From positions 1,234,830 through 1,276,749 of the forward strand of contig MNCI01034697.1 in assembly GCA_015680685.1 (NCBI GenBank): a stretch of 41,920 nucleotides of DNA, read 5' to 3'. This DNA comes from Gnetum montanum (Eukaryota; Streptophyta; Gnetopsida; Gnetales; Gnetaceae). This document shows, piece by piece, positions 1 to 11,600 of the stretch. Each line of letters begins with the position of its first letter. Position 1 is the first letter of the stretch. A model generated the notes under the pieces. That model did no database searches. It saw only the letters and a program-made list of their open reading frames with translations, and was not told where the DNA came from. A program made the translations under genes and the position numbers.

Positions 1-675
1 ATAAGTGTCCATTTCCAACTTTCCATACCCATCTTGAACCCACATATCCACTATTGGGATTACCAAGCGCTATGCTACTAGGCAAACTAAGCAATAATGT
101 TGCTAGGATTACCAAGTGAATACATGTGTACATTCAAAACTAGTTTCACTCATTTAACCAATTAATTAATGTGCATGAAAATGTAAATGTTAACTAAGTA
201 CATAAAACATAAATATTAACTAGGTACATGTAAAGTAAAATTGCATGGAAAGTAAATTTAATCTAATTCAAAGTGATGCAATGAATAAGAATCAATCTCA
301 ATCTTATTGTTGTTCATGGAATGTGTCTAGGTACATTGCCACTCAAATAAGATGCTATACAACTGACTTAGATCCACATTGCGGTCACTCACTAATTGTT
401 CTCTAGGAATATGAAATAAAATTGCAAGGGTTTGGCTACTCTATTGACAAAAGAAATAAAATACATGGCAGGAGCATGCATATTTATAGGCAGAGGTAGA
501 CAATATGTTGATGCATTATCCCATGCATCAATGGGATCGTGTCAATGTAGCTATGGCATCACAGATGCAATGTAGCATCTGCAATGTAGTAGCCAATAGA
601 GATGCATCAACAAGGATGTAACAATGTAGATGTAATGTAGCATCTATGATATCTCAGCCAACTGATGCTTCATCA
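1..675 (-). repeat. Element A 3' LTR (left copy, cut by window edge)
   Basis: Matches the right copy from about 5658 to 6231 with substitutions and indels. The two copies stay alignable up to a shared GATGCTTCATCA and diverge directly after it, which fixes the LTR edge at 675. The edge reads TGATGAAGC on the minus strand, the expected TG start. A minus-strand TATAAATA lies at 481-488. The left part, roughly 290 bp judged from the right copy, is outside the window. Confidence 0.85.
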
Positions 676-691
676 TACCTCCACAACTAAC
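676..691 (-). other. Element A polypurine tract
   Basis: On the minus strand this reads GTTAGTTGTGGAGGTA and abuts the LTR start TGATGAAG. Elements B and C have the closely related TTGTGGGGGTA at the same place. Upstream on the minus strand lies CTTGAGGATGAG, also shared with B. Confidence 0.75.
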
Positions 692-3322
692 TAAAAACTC
701 ATCCTCAAGTTAATAGGATAGGACTAAGCTTTCTTTACAAAAAAATTGGAAAAGTATGGAATTATTGACTAATGCTAACTATTGATTGACTCTGAGTGCC
801 ACATTACAAAATTTTATTCAAGTGGATGCATTACAAAATGACAAAATGAAAAAAATACTAGACAAAAATTGAAGATTACAAAATTTGTTGAGGTCTTCAA
901 AAATCCGTTGAAGATGATTCTTCTTGTTGCCACTAGCGGTGGTAGACTTCCAACCTTGATTATTATGTTGATGCTTCTCTAGTTATGTTGAACATTTTTT
1001 AAGGATGGGCTAAAATTTCTTCTCATTATCCCATGGATCTAGTAATTAGATGATGTTTGAGCTTTGGTCCTTGTATATGCTACTATTTGTCCATGGGCAT
1101 ATCCTTTGTTGTCCCTCTCTTGGCTTCGTTTCTGTGCTAGGCAAAAGACCTTTTTCTTTAGGCATTTCTTTTAGCATCACTTGGAATCATCAAAGGATAG
1201 CATTAGTTTTGGTAAATTTTCCTTAATAATTAACCCTTTTTAGATCCCTTAGTTTGCGTTTAAGCACAAGGTTATGACAACGTACTATGCCCAAGGCTAT
1301 GAGGTAACTAAAATCATCAAGCTGTTTATCTTATTTTGGTCAATTACTATTAGTTACCATAATTTTTGAAAATAGGATGTTAGAAAAATTTCAAAGTGGA
1401 CATCTCTAGCCCACATGATTATTAACCATAACTCCAAAAGCACATAAGTTTTTGAACAATGAAAATCAAAGGTCTAATGTAGAAGATGGCTAAGAAAGTT
1501 TTGAATTTGAAGGGTATTGAGATAGAAAAGTAGGAAAAATTAATTGAAAGAGATGAGAAGTAGTCCCAAAATTATGCATAAATTTAGAGAGATGTTTTGG
1601 ACAATGTGAAGATTAGTTCAAAGCCATGATCAAAAATAGTTATGCAAGTGGGTCCTCCCCAAAGTAGGTTCTTACCATAATTCCCTTGCATAACCACTTC
1701 TATAAATGTCCATGGACACCTTAGAAGTTAAATGTAGACCATGGCTTTGTTCCAAACAATACACAACTACCTTAGTTGGGATTTTGCACTATACTATACA
1801 AAACCATTGGGCCCATAATTACATGTAGAAGTGAGGTGGATAATTGGATGAGAAGGGATTGCAAAGGTTGACATGCAAGGTGCTTTACCATGTCCACAAT
1901 AGGTTCGTGTGTCAAATGAGATTAAAATGACTAACATACCTATCCATCCAAGTTTCAAACCAAGTCCATACCATTTATAGTGACCTTGCATTGATGTATT
2001 CCTTTCTATTGACCATCATGAGCCCACAACCACCACCAAGAATAATCATCACTCCAAAAAAGAGGAGAAGAAAAGAGAAGAAGGAAGGGCCTTAGTTAGA
2101 GGGACGTCTTTAGGCATGGGTAACATGTTCTTGTAGTCCATTATTATGTCTAAGGCGTGTGCTTTGAATTTCCATTGTTGTATTTTTTTGTTATTTATTT
2201 TTTGTTGTTTTTTTAATTTTTTTGTATTATATATTTTTTAAAATGGGAATCACACCATGTAAAGACATGGCTTCCTATTTTTTTGGTTGATGGATTAGTG
2301 ATGATACGTTTCTAGAGGAGTCATAAACCACACAAAAGAAGTTAAGAGAACCCAACAAATCCTATTGAGGTCACACCATTTACCATTCCTACTTGGTCTT
2401 TTCCTCTTTCTTCGAGGTACAATGATCATTGATGAATTTTAGTTTCATGAAAGAAGAACCAAATTGCTTTCATGTTAAAGACCATTTTATTTAGAGAACT
2501 AGAGGGAAGGATGATGTGGTCTCACTGCTTTACACAATTAATTACCCAATCATCTTGATAACATAACATAAAAAACCCAAGACATAGCATTGAATTTTGC
2601 ATCATGACATTCATAAAACATAAAGAAAATAACTTAAGAAAAAATAAAAATATAAAGAAAAGAAAAATATTAAGAAATGAAATCGGAAGAAATCGGAAAA
2701 TGATAAAAAATTGTAAAATAAAGAAAAGGTGAGAAACACTTATTAGTTCTTGAATTAGGATGGGGCATCTCTTCCATGACTAAGGGTAAAGGTGAGATAA
2801 GAGCTAATAAGTGGATTGGTTGATTTCATGCATCTTTTAAATGGTTTTGCACTTGCATTTCTAAGACATTTGGTGTCCTCTGGTTTAGTGGCTACTGCGT
2901 AGACTTGTTGTTACTCGCACACCTATTCCTTAACTTTGTTGTGGGTTGGTATAGGGGTTTTATTAACATTTTGTACTTTTGGCCCACAACTGCATCCATT
3001 ATTATTAGTGATGCATGGATTTTTTTTGTCTTTTCATAGTGATAGGTTTATCTTTTATGTCTGGTGTTGGGGTGATGATGATTGTTGGCTTTTGCGTATG
3101 ATCAGGAGACATTATTTTGGAGAGAAAGGATGTTGCACCAGACTAGCCTTGTGTTGGTTTTGATGAGTTAGTAGTTCTATGAGTTTTGTGCCCAAGTGAG
3201 GAAGCCATCCTAAAGAAAGGATGTTTTTGAGACTTTTTTTAAGATCTACTAGCATTATTATTTTCATGTATGTTCACAACATAAGTGGCATTCTTTCATT
3301 AATGTTGTGATGCCAAATATTC
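692..3322 (-). other. Element A internal non-coding region
   Basis: No convincing coding frame is seen on either strand. Positions about 1650-2450, reverse-complemented, align with the post-integrase spacer of element C. Shared landmarks include AATGGAAATTCAAAGCACA, CATGCCTAAA and GGGGAGGACCCACTTG. The stretch 2450-3322 is AT-rich and unassigned. If an ORF-X copy once stood before the polypurine tract, as in B and C, it is no longer recognisable here. Confidence 0.55.
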
Positions 3323-5247
3323 CTATGTTGTTGGTGGTAACATGTGATGGAGGGAAGTATGAGAATATTGAAAATGTGACAGAGGATGAGAGGTGTGAGG
3401 TGGTGATCCTTTAGAAGATGTTGCAGGTTGATGATATTTAGGACAATGGTAGTAGTGATTTGAGGTAGATGAAGTAGAACCAACCAGAAAAGAATGTTGT
3501 TGAATGTAATATCTGTATAGGTCTAGGTGGTAATAAGGATAGTGTTGGTTTGATGATGGCCTCCCCCACAATTGTGGGTTTTGCCACTATGGTTGATAGT
3601 AGTGCTAAGGCTAGTAAAAAGTCCCACTAGGATAGCATGGTTGGTTGTAGGACTATCTATAATTACCTTGTGAGTAAGGTAGTTTCTCAAGCTTTTGCTT
3701 TTGTACGAACTTGGAATTCAAAGCAAAAGCCTAATACTCATGTAGATGTAACATAGCTAGGCAATAGCCCTTTGAATGATCATATAGGCAAATCTCACAT
3801 CTATCATACTCTTTTATGGTTGAGTCTATAGTCTCTTCTTCTACAACGATTTTCCTTTTTTGTTGCTAAGTGTTCCTACCTATTTCATGGTTCCTTTTCC
3901 TCGTCTTGTTTTGATCACTCGATTCATTTTGCATTACTCTCTCCTTGATGGTTTTCACATAAGTTGTAACTTTGTTGTTTATCAACTCCAGCATCTTATC
4001 TATCCTTGCTTCAAGCTCATCGATAAACTTTTGTATTGGAAGGTTTGTTGTGAAATCACATCATCAAGAGCTGCCTCTTTTTCATCATCATAGCTATGGA
4101 TCCTTTTCTTTTGAAGAATTGGGTCCCAGTTATATTCCTCTACATTCTCTTGTTTGCATAGCTCTCCTTCTTCTTTTGCCACCCTCTCAATTAGCTTTTA
4201 TATCTAATGGGTTTTCAGTTCGTATAACTGACCTTGGGCATAAATCCTAAGGGTCTCCCTTGTTTGATTACTAAGCCCATCTATGATGTGGAAAATTTGC
4301 TCTTTTTGAGAGAAATCATGGCGTGGACATATATGTAGTAGAGTCCAAGGTCACATCCAAGGATTCATGATTTTCTTACTTCCATCCTTGGATTTGTTTT
4401 CACAAGTTAGACACTCTCACATAAGTTTGGTATTTTTCATTGAAGAGCTCTAGCATTGTGGACCATCGGTGAATAGAATTCGGTTCTAATGATCTATACC
4501 AACTTTTAGCTTCGTCTATTAGTGACCTATGAAAGAGCTTAAGCTTTTTCCACTTGCGCTCAATGTTTTGCAAGGTGTAGGCATCATGGAAGGCTTGTAA
4601 ATGATGTTGTGGATTAGAATTATAGCCTCCCTTGACTTTAGGAATGCTGTCCATATCAAGCCATTTGATGTAGTTGTCCCTTTGATGCCTTTGGGGTGTT
4701 TGAATTGCCTCCCTAATCTATGTCAAGCCCCTAGTAGCCAACAAGGGTTCTTCTATACTAGACATTTCATGGTGATAATCTATATCTCGATTCATCTGAT
4801 TGTGATGATCTTGTCTATGCTCATTTTGATGTCTTTGATTTGTCCCTTGGGTTCAATTTCTATCTTGATCGTGACCCCATAGTTGAGCTTTGTTTCTATA
4901 TCTACATTCATCTTCATCAAAACTAGATGTTGAAGAGGAAGAGGAAAATGGTGAACTGGGAGAATTACCATGGCTTCTATATCTTTCCACATGATCTCTT
5001 GATCTATCTTTTCTAGGTTTAGAGAAGGTCCTAAGCCTTGAGGCCCTCCTTGATCTAGGACTTCATCTTCTCTAGGATTATCTACACTAATTGAACGTAA
5101 TCCTTGAGTGTAGTAAGGGTTGAAATGAGCATACGAAACTCCTGCTTGAGGTTGTTCAACCCAATTCTCTTTAGTATAGATCCTATCATTTCCCCCATGA
5201 GAGTTTTTATCATAGAATATGTTATTGGTCCTATGTGAAGAAGACAT
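3323..5247 (-). pseudogene. Element A gag relic
   Basis: A decayed capsid/nucleocapsid gene broken by frameshifts and stops. From its 5' end it shows an N-terminal frame from 5247; a retrotransposon gag core at 4654-4400 with the block FHRSLIDEAKSWYRSL; a segment at 4182-4000 rich in Glu and Lys; a zinc-knuckle-like C-x2-C-x3-H-x4-C motif (CEICLYDHSKGYC, plus positions 3761-3799) followed by LHLHE; and a Tyr/His/Pro/Ser-rich tail at 3571-3323 with LDLYRYY. Element C's gag relic carries the same segments in the same order. The CX2CX3HX4C spacing resembles the knuckle of plant Athila-type gag. In the element's life cycle the intact protein would form the particle and bind RNA; this copy cannot. 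Confidence 0.75.
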
Positions 5248-5346
5248 GTTTTTAACATGTGTGACTTAATATTTTCTAAAAGATAAATCGTTAACACCTT
5301 AACAGTGATCATTTATAATACAACTAATCTAGATAACTAGCACCAT

Positions 5347-5364
5347 CCTTGGCAACGATGCCAA
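5347..5364 (-). other. Element A primer-binding site
   Basis: The minus strand reads TTGGCATCGTTGCCAAGG directly after the LTR end CATCA. It resembles the TGGCGCCGTTGCC-type site common in plant Athila/Tat elements. The priming tRNA cannot be assigned from sequence alone. B has the clear counterpart TTGGCACTATTGCTAAGG, and D a more diverged one. Confidence 0.7.
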
Positions 5365-6231
5365 TGATGAACAACAAGTACCCTCTATGCCCAACCATAC
5401 TAATTATGAGTGTTCATGCATAACCCAATTGAATTTCATGGATGGGACTAGTTTGGCATCTAGATTGTTAAGCATTGATCGCAATTTGTTGTTTTCCCAC
5501 TTGAACTAGTGATAGCTTTGTCACATATGATTTAGTCCAAAGTGAGGCATATGATTGTTAATGTTGTTTTGACTTTATGCTACTTCTAATGATAATAGAG
5601 AAATTAATTATTTAATCTAATTAACAATGGAAAGTAAAGTCTAAACTAGCTTACAGGTAATGAGTGTTTGTTCCCAGCTGCTTGTACACAACACGTCTTG
5701 AATGCATGGATCCACTATTGGGATTACCAAGTGCTACGCTACTAGGCAAAGTAAACAATAATGTTGCTGAGATTACCAAGAGAATATGTGTTTATGTTCG
5801 AAATTGGTCACGCTCATTTCACCAATTCATTAACGTGCATGGAAATGTAAATATTAACTAAGAACATGAAATGTAAATATTAACCAAGTACATGTAAAGT
5901 AAAATTGCATGGAAAGTAAATTTAATCTAAGTCAAAGTGATGCAATGAATAAGAATCAATCTTGATCTTATTGCCATTTATGGAATGTGTCTAGGTACAT
6001 TGCCACTCAAATAAGACATCATACAATTGACTTAGATCCACACAGTGGGCACTCAAAACTATTTTCTTCGGCTACTCTATTGACAAAAGAAATAAAATAC
6101 ACAACGGGAGCATGCATATTTATAGGCAGAGGTAGACATTGTGTTGACACATCATCTTGTGCGTTGAAGGGTATGTGTAGTAGCCAACAAAGATGCATCG
6201 ACAAGGATGCAACAACGTAGATGCTTCATCA
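5365..6231 (-). repeat. Element A 5' LTR (right copy, 867 bp)
   Basis: On the minus strand it runs from TGATGAAGC to TTCATCA, so the ends form a short inverted repeat. A minus-strand TATAAATA lies at 6117-6124, 107 bp from the LTR start. The block CTTGGTAATCCCAATAGTGG (plus 5712-5731) has a second copy near 5769-5782 and counterparts in the LTRs of B, C and D. The outer end lies about 1.2 kb upstream of the villin 5' UTR exon, on the opposite strand. Confidence 0.85.
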
Positions 6232-6347
6232 ACTTGCTAATTATGGTACGATGTTCTCAAAACTTAGCATATACAATGGTACGATGTTCTCAAAACTTAG
6301 CATATACAATGAATCATCGTACCATAATTAGCAAGTTGATGAAGCAT
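6221..6347. repeat. Perfect 33-bp inverted repeat enclosing a 33-bp tandem duplication
   Basis: Arm 6221-6253 is the exact reverse complement of 6315-6347. The left arm takes in the last 11 bp of element A's LTR and runs 22 bp into flanking DNA. The 61-nt loop (6254-6314) holds most of a 33-bp unit present twice in tandem (6245-6277 and 6278-6310, identical by eye). The unit starts inside the left arm, so the duplication overlaps the stem. No coding content. Confidence 0.9.
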
Positions 6348-7439
6348 AATTAAGTTACATTTCAATTTAAGTTTTAGTTGCAATCATCCTTATTTGTATT
6401 TCTTATGGCAAAACGAGATAGAGCAAATTGCTTTAGGTAACTTTGGTAAATAGCAATGTCATGTACACGATGATTTACAAGGTAGACTTTCATGTCATAT
6501 ACTTCTATTAGTGGAATCAATTGGCGTGTTCTTAATGGTATTATGTTATATGAACTATACCAAGTCACGGTTCCAACGATCCTTCTTTACCCACCATGTA
6601 ACAGCTATTACTCACCCTTTCTTCCCATTCTTATTGCTAGAAGTGTAAGAATGATAACCATTACTCATCCAAAGAAAGAAATTATTTCTAAAAAAATATA
6701 TATCGTCGGATTGTGCTTCCTACTATTTTGCCATGTGTCTCCCATGCCAGGTATTTCTCACAAACCCTACAAATTCTACGAAGTCACGGGTTTTTGGTAG
6801 TTTTCACAAATTCTAGGAAGCTAGGTGTTTTTTATCTTTATTTTTATTCTTTTAAAGTCGTTGTTTCCAAAGTATGACTTTCCATTATCTTTTAACAGAT
6901 ATTAGAAAATAGAAAATCAAAACCCGTTGCAGCCAAGCACTCCCATAACACAGCCTCTCTCAGCTTCCCAGAAATAATAATAATAATTTTTTATTCGTGG
7001 TTGACCAGTAATCCCAGACGCGACCAGAAACAAGGCATCATGTCTTTAGTCCACGGGAAAATGAACAAAACATGAGCACGAATGAACCAGACCAAACAAA
7101 CAACGTGAACGTAAACGTCGCGGAGCTGGCCATGCGCTTGGCAAGGTCTGGAATCAGGTCAGATTGCACATACAAATCGGAAAAGTAAGATACGTGAACA
7201 CCGAAATTCCTTCCCTTCCAATTAGATTTCCTCGTTGTTTTTTGTTTTTCAGGCAAAGTCAATCTTCCAAATGAGGTCATTTGAGTTTCAAATCAACGAC
7301 GTTTTTGCTCTCTTCGGAATTCTTGAATGTTTTTCAGCATCTTTTACCGATTTTTCTTTCTAATGTCACATGCTTTGAAGGTTGAACATGTTTTAGAGAG
7401 TTTTGATCGCCTTAAATAGGCTGTGATGCTATAATTCAG
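6348..7439. other. Region upstream of villin, no gene seen
   Basis: Only short, unrecognised frames occur on both strands. The stretch separates element A from the villin transcript and presumably holds the villin promoter. TTAAATAG at 7412-7419 is a weak TATA-like candidate, just upstream of the pyrimidine-rich leader. Confidence 0.35.
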
Positions 7440-7643
7440 CTTTCGCTGTGGCATTTGCTTTTGCCTCCGATCCGTCTTTTGCTTTGCATTTTGCAGAGTT
7501 GCTGCTACCAATTTTCAGTTTTGGTTTTATTTTAGTCACAGTTTATCAACAGGAATCACACTGTAATTCATTGGCTATACTAGTAGAGGCATAATCGGAA
7601 TTGGTGGCAGCAGCATTATTCTGTCCGCTGAGCTAAAGCATCG
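7440..7643 (+). other. Villin 5' UTR exon (start approximate)
   Basis: A pyrimidine-rich leader ends in CATCG|GTGAGC at 7643, a good splice donor. The matching acceptor TTTCAG|GTAAC lies at 8596/8597, 58 nt before the villin ATG, giving a leader intron of 953 nt. The transcription start is not defined by the sequence; 7440 is placed about 25 nt below the weak TATA-like TTAAATAG. Confidence 0.45.
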
Positions 7644-8654
7644 GTGAGCTTTTTCTTTATCATTTGGATGATTTTGTCTCTATCCTACTGCCTTTCTCAG
7701 AAAGAACTTTTCCATTGTGATATAGAATCCGCACGGGCCATAGCATAGTACGCTTAATTATTTGATCCATGGATACGAAATGGACTCGAATAATGATGCA
7801 ATCAAGAACAAACTATGCATCTCATCATTTTGGATTATTAAATGTGTTTTTATTGCAATTTTATTGTGCTACCTTTTGAATCTATGTTTGACTGCGCAGT
7901 TGTAGAATCAAGATTCTGCTTGTAGCATATGTCTATAAGTCAATTCGCGTCCAGATGCTTTAAGCAAATAATCATATTTCTTTGGTTGTGTGGTGATTTT
8001 GCGATTGTTCTATTTTATGAGTTAAGCAGTTCTTATTTAGATCTTTGTAGATAGTTGTCCATGGTAGAAAGAAAATTTAATGTGAAAATGAAATATCTTA
8101 TTAAGAAACGTTCATGTTGACAGAATGTTGTTTAGTTGGATTTTTCATATCAGCTACATGCTATTTTTCTATCTTTGTGGATATCTCTACATATGTGTAT
8201 TCTATCATATGTTGGTCAATTATATCAAAATGTGTCGTCTTATTTGAATAATAATTTGGACTTTCAATTCTCTGGATGCAGTTAAACATTTCTAATTTCT
8301 TTTACAAGTAGAGAGGATTGACAATATTTAAATAAACAGCTAATAAATGTCTTTCTGTTTTAATTCTTTATACTATAGCAAGTACATATAACCAAAAAAT
8401 TTCAGGTTCTGAAACCTCACCTCCTTTCACAGTGATAGCAGTGCAACCTGGAAAGAATATAGTTAGCAATATCTTGCTTAAAACACCAGAGCTAATAAAT
8501 AGATTATTAGAGTTATACTACTGTGTTCAACTGTGAACATTTTTTCAGTTACTGATTTTTATTTGTCACAAATGAAACTAACATGGAAATTTTCAGGTAA
8601 CTTTGGGTGAATAAAAGAGAAAAGCGGCTGTTTGCATGAGGTGCACATTCAATC

Positions 8655-11600
8655 ATGGCTGTGTCTATGAGAGATGTTGATCCAGCATTCCAGGGAGTTG
8701 GTCAGAAGATGTATCCTTTATGAGATTCTTAAATATATTTCTTGTTATATACATGTTTTAACTAATATTAATATTTATATACATGTTTTAACTAATATTA
8801 TATAGGCCTAGTGGAACTGTTAACTAAGTTTATCGTTTTTCATTTAAGAATGTTTAGTCTAGCACTAGACTTATACATACCATTGGCATCCTTCACGGTA
8901 TTAGTGGACTTGAAATATGGCGAATTGAAAACCTTCACCCTGTTTTGGTTCCAAAAGATTCTCATGGAAAGTTTCAGAGTAGAGATTGTTACATTATTTT
9001 GAAGGTTAGTTATATATGTAGATTTATTAGATTAAATCTACTCTTGAAATTTCTTAAATCTTATTAGATCACAGTATCTTCTTTTGTGGGAGCTAATATC
9101 ATGTCGAGGTGAAGAATTTTAATATTATTATTTGACATTATTATGTGTATGAAGACATCTGTCAATACTGTAAAATGATTGTTCTTACATTTATGTTCTG
9201 TGGTTTTTCTTTTGGTGATAATTTGCTGTATTTGCTTTTAGCTTGTGTAATGAGAAAGAAGCTAAAAAGGTTGCTCTTTTTCCAACAAATATATAACTTA
9301 TAATAAATTTGTCACTGCAGGTTGTCGCCTTAAAAAGTGGGGATCAGCATTATGATATTCATTATTGGCTTGGCAAAAATACAAGTGAGGTGTGTGTCTG
9401 TGTGTGCACGCACTTTTTTCTTTTTTCCTTTTTGAAATCCAATATGGTTAATTTCCAAAGAAATATTTAATTCATTGTTTCATCATTATTCTTATATTTT
9501 ATATTAAAGAGCAAAAATCATTTGGCAGGATGAAGCAAAAATAGTTGTCATTAAAGCTGTAGAATTGGATGCGGCTCTGGGTGGTCGTGCAGTACAGCAT
9601 AGAGAAATTCAGGGTTATGAGACTGACCTGTTTTTGTCATACTTCAAGCCTTTTATTCCTGAAGAAGCTGGCAGTACTTCGGGATTTAAACATGTTGAGG
9701 AGAAAGGATATCCGATTCGACTTTTTTCATGCAAAGGAAAATATGCTGTGCATGTTAAAGAAGTACCATTGCTTCCACCTACTTCACAGAATTGGGTTTT
9801 AACTATTTTTAATCATTTTTCTTAACTTTTATATATATTTATTTACATGTGTAGGTGCCGTATTCAAGATCATCTCTTAATCATGATGAAGTTTTCATAC
9901 TTGATACAAAGTCAAAAATTTTCCAGTTTAATGGATGTGGTTCTATGATTCAAGAAAGAGCCAAAGCATTAGATGTTGTTCAATTTATAAAGGACAATTA
10001 CCATGATGGAAAATGCGAAGTAGCATCAATTGGTAAGTAACTAAGTGTACATTGCAGATATACATTAAAATGCCAATTTCATGTGCTTTGGTTATAGTCG
10101 TTTAAGTACTTTGTTAGAAACTAATAATATGAAGATTCTTTTAATTCATGTAAATTTAGATGACGGTGAGTTTGTGGGTGAATCTGAGACTGGAGAATTC
10201 TGGGGTTTTTTTGGTGGATTTGCACCACTGTCCAAAAAATCAAAATGCAACGATGAAACACAGGTTGAATTAATACCACCTAGGATTTTCTGGTATGTTC
10301 TACTAATTCTACTATTAAATTCTCCTCATTTTCTGAACTGAAAAATCAGTCTTTATGAACTTGTTATTTACTTTTTGTCATATGTTTATATTTTTTAGTA
10401 TGAAGCAAGGAAATTGGGAGCCTATGGAAAGTAGTTCTTTGAAAAAAGATATACTTGATACTCATAAGTGTTACTTACTGGACTGTGGTGTGGAAGTTTA
10501 TGTTTGGATTGGGAGGAACACAACCCTTGGAGAGAGAAAAAATGCATATGTTGCGCTGGAGGTACATTGCATAAGGAATATATGATAACACTTGTATGTG
10601 CTTTGTAATTTTGTTTAAAGAAGTGACTATAATGAAATATGATATTCCATTCTCAGAAACTAATTGCTACCGTAGGAAGATTAAGACAAGGACATGTAAC
10701 CACTGTTATTGAAGGATTTGAGAGTGTAATGTTCAAATCAAAGTTTGATTCATGGCCTCAGAACAAAGATGTCTCCATGTTAGGAGGAAGAGGAAAAGTT
10801 GCAGGTCAGCAAATTTATTGTTATAATATGACTTTTTCAGATTCTTTCTGCTTGTTTTAATAATTTCTTTGTTATTATTTTGTAGCAATGTTACAGCGTC
10901 AAGGACTAAATGTTGGAGGATTTCTGAAAAAAACTCACACAAAAGAAGATCAAACATTCATTGATTGCAGTGGCATTTTAAAGGTACTTTACCAGATATT
11001 TTCATGTTACTTCTTTAGAAAATGTCAATGATACAGTTTTGGATTCTGTAGGTCTGGCGAGTGAATGGAGATAACAAAGTGGCGTTATCATCAAATGAGC
11101 TTTGCAAATTTTATACAGGGGACTGTTACATTATACAGTACACTTACCCTGGCGATGAAAAGGAAAATTGTCTTCTCTGTACTTGGATAGGAAAAAGAAG
11201 TATCCAGGTAACAATGAATATACAAATATTTGTTTGGTTTCTAAAATTATTCAATCTTGATCATTCTCGCTCTCTCTCTTTTGTAAAGATGGATATACTG
11301 ATAAGTTGGAACCACTATTATTACATTTTGATAGAGAAACATGTTATTGTTGGAAAAGTATGATTTCCGAAGAGCCTTCTTGTTGATCAGGAATCACTTT
11401 TCTAATTAGCTTCAAAAAATTTTAATCACATTTTGAGTTCAGCTCTTAATGTATTTAACATCTAAATATGGTTAAGTGCTAATTTAAGCATCTTGAGTAA
11501 TGTAAGGCAACTCTGATGATTTAAATTATGTTTAGGTAGCATAAACAAATGGAATGGAATGATTAAATAGGTTTCTTTTTTCTTCAATTCTTCCATATTA

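Larger units (their letters stand above)
1..6231 (-). mobile_element. Element A: pol-less Ty3/gypsy LTR retrotransposon
   Basis: Two direct repeats (1-675 and 5365-6231) bracket about 4.7 kb. Read on the minus strand, the order is 5' LTR, primer-binding site, gag, long non-coding region, polypurine tract, 3' LTR. The left LTR starts before the window. No protease, reverse transcriptase, RNase H or integrase motif is visible between them. The gag relic is homologous to that of element C, and plus positions about 1650-2450 match, in reverse complement, the region downstream of integrase in element C (about 33780-34640). A is therefore best read as a relative of C that lost pol. The two LTRs differ at many positions and by indels, so the insertion is old. 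Confidence 0.85.

Noticed and set aside
7038-7280. 80-codon minus-strand frame upstream of villin
   Set aside because: No recognisable domain, unconserved composition, and it lies in the likely promoter region of the villin gene; best explained as chance.
8811-9002. 63-codon plus-strand frame over villin intron 2 and exon
   Set aside because: It is in a different frame from the villin exon 8905-9004 and is a shadow of it.
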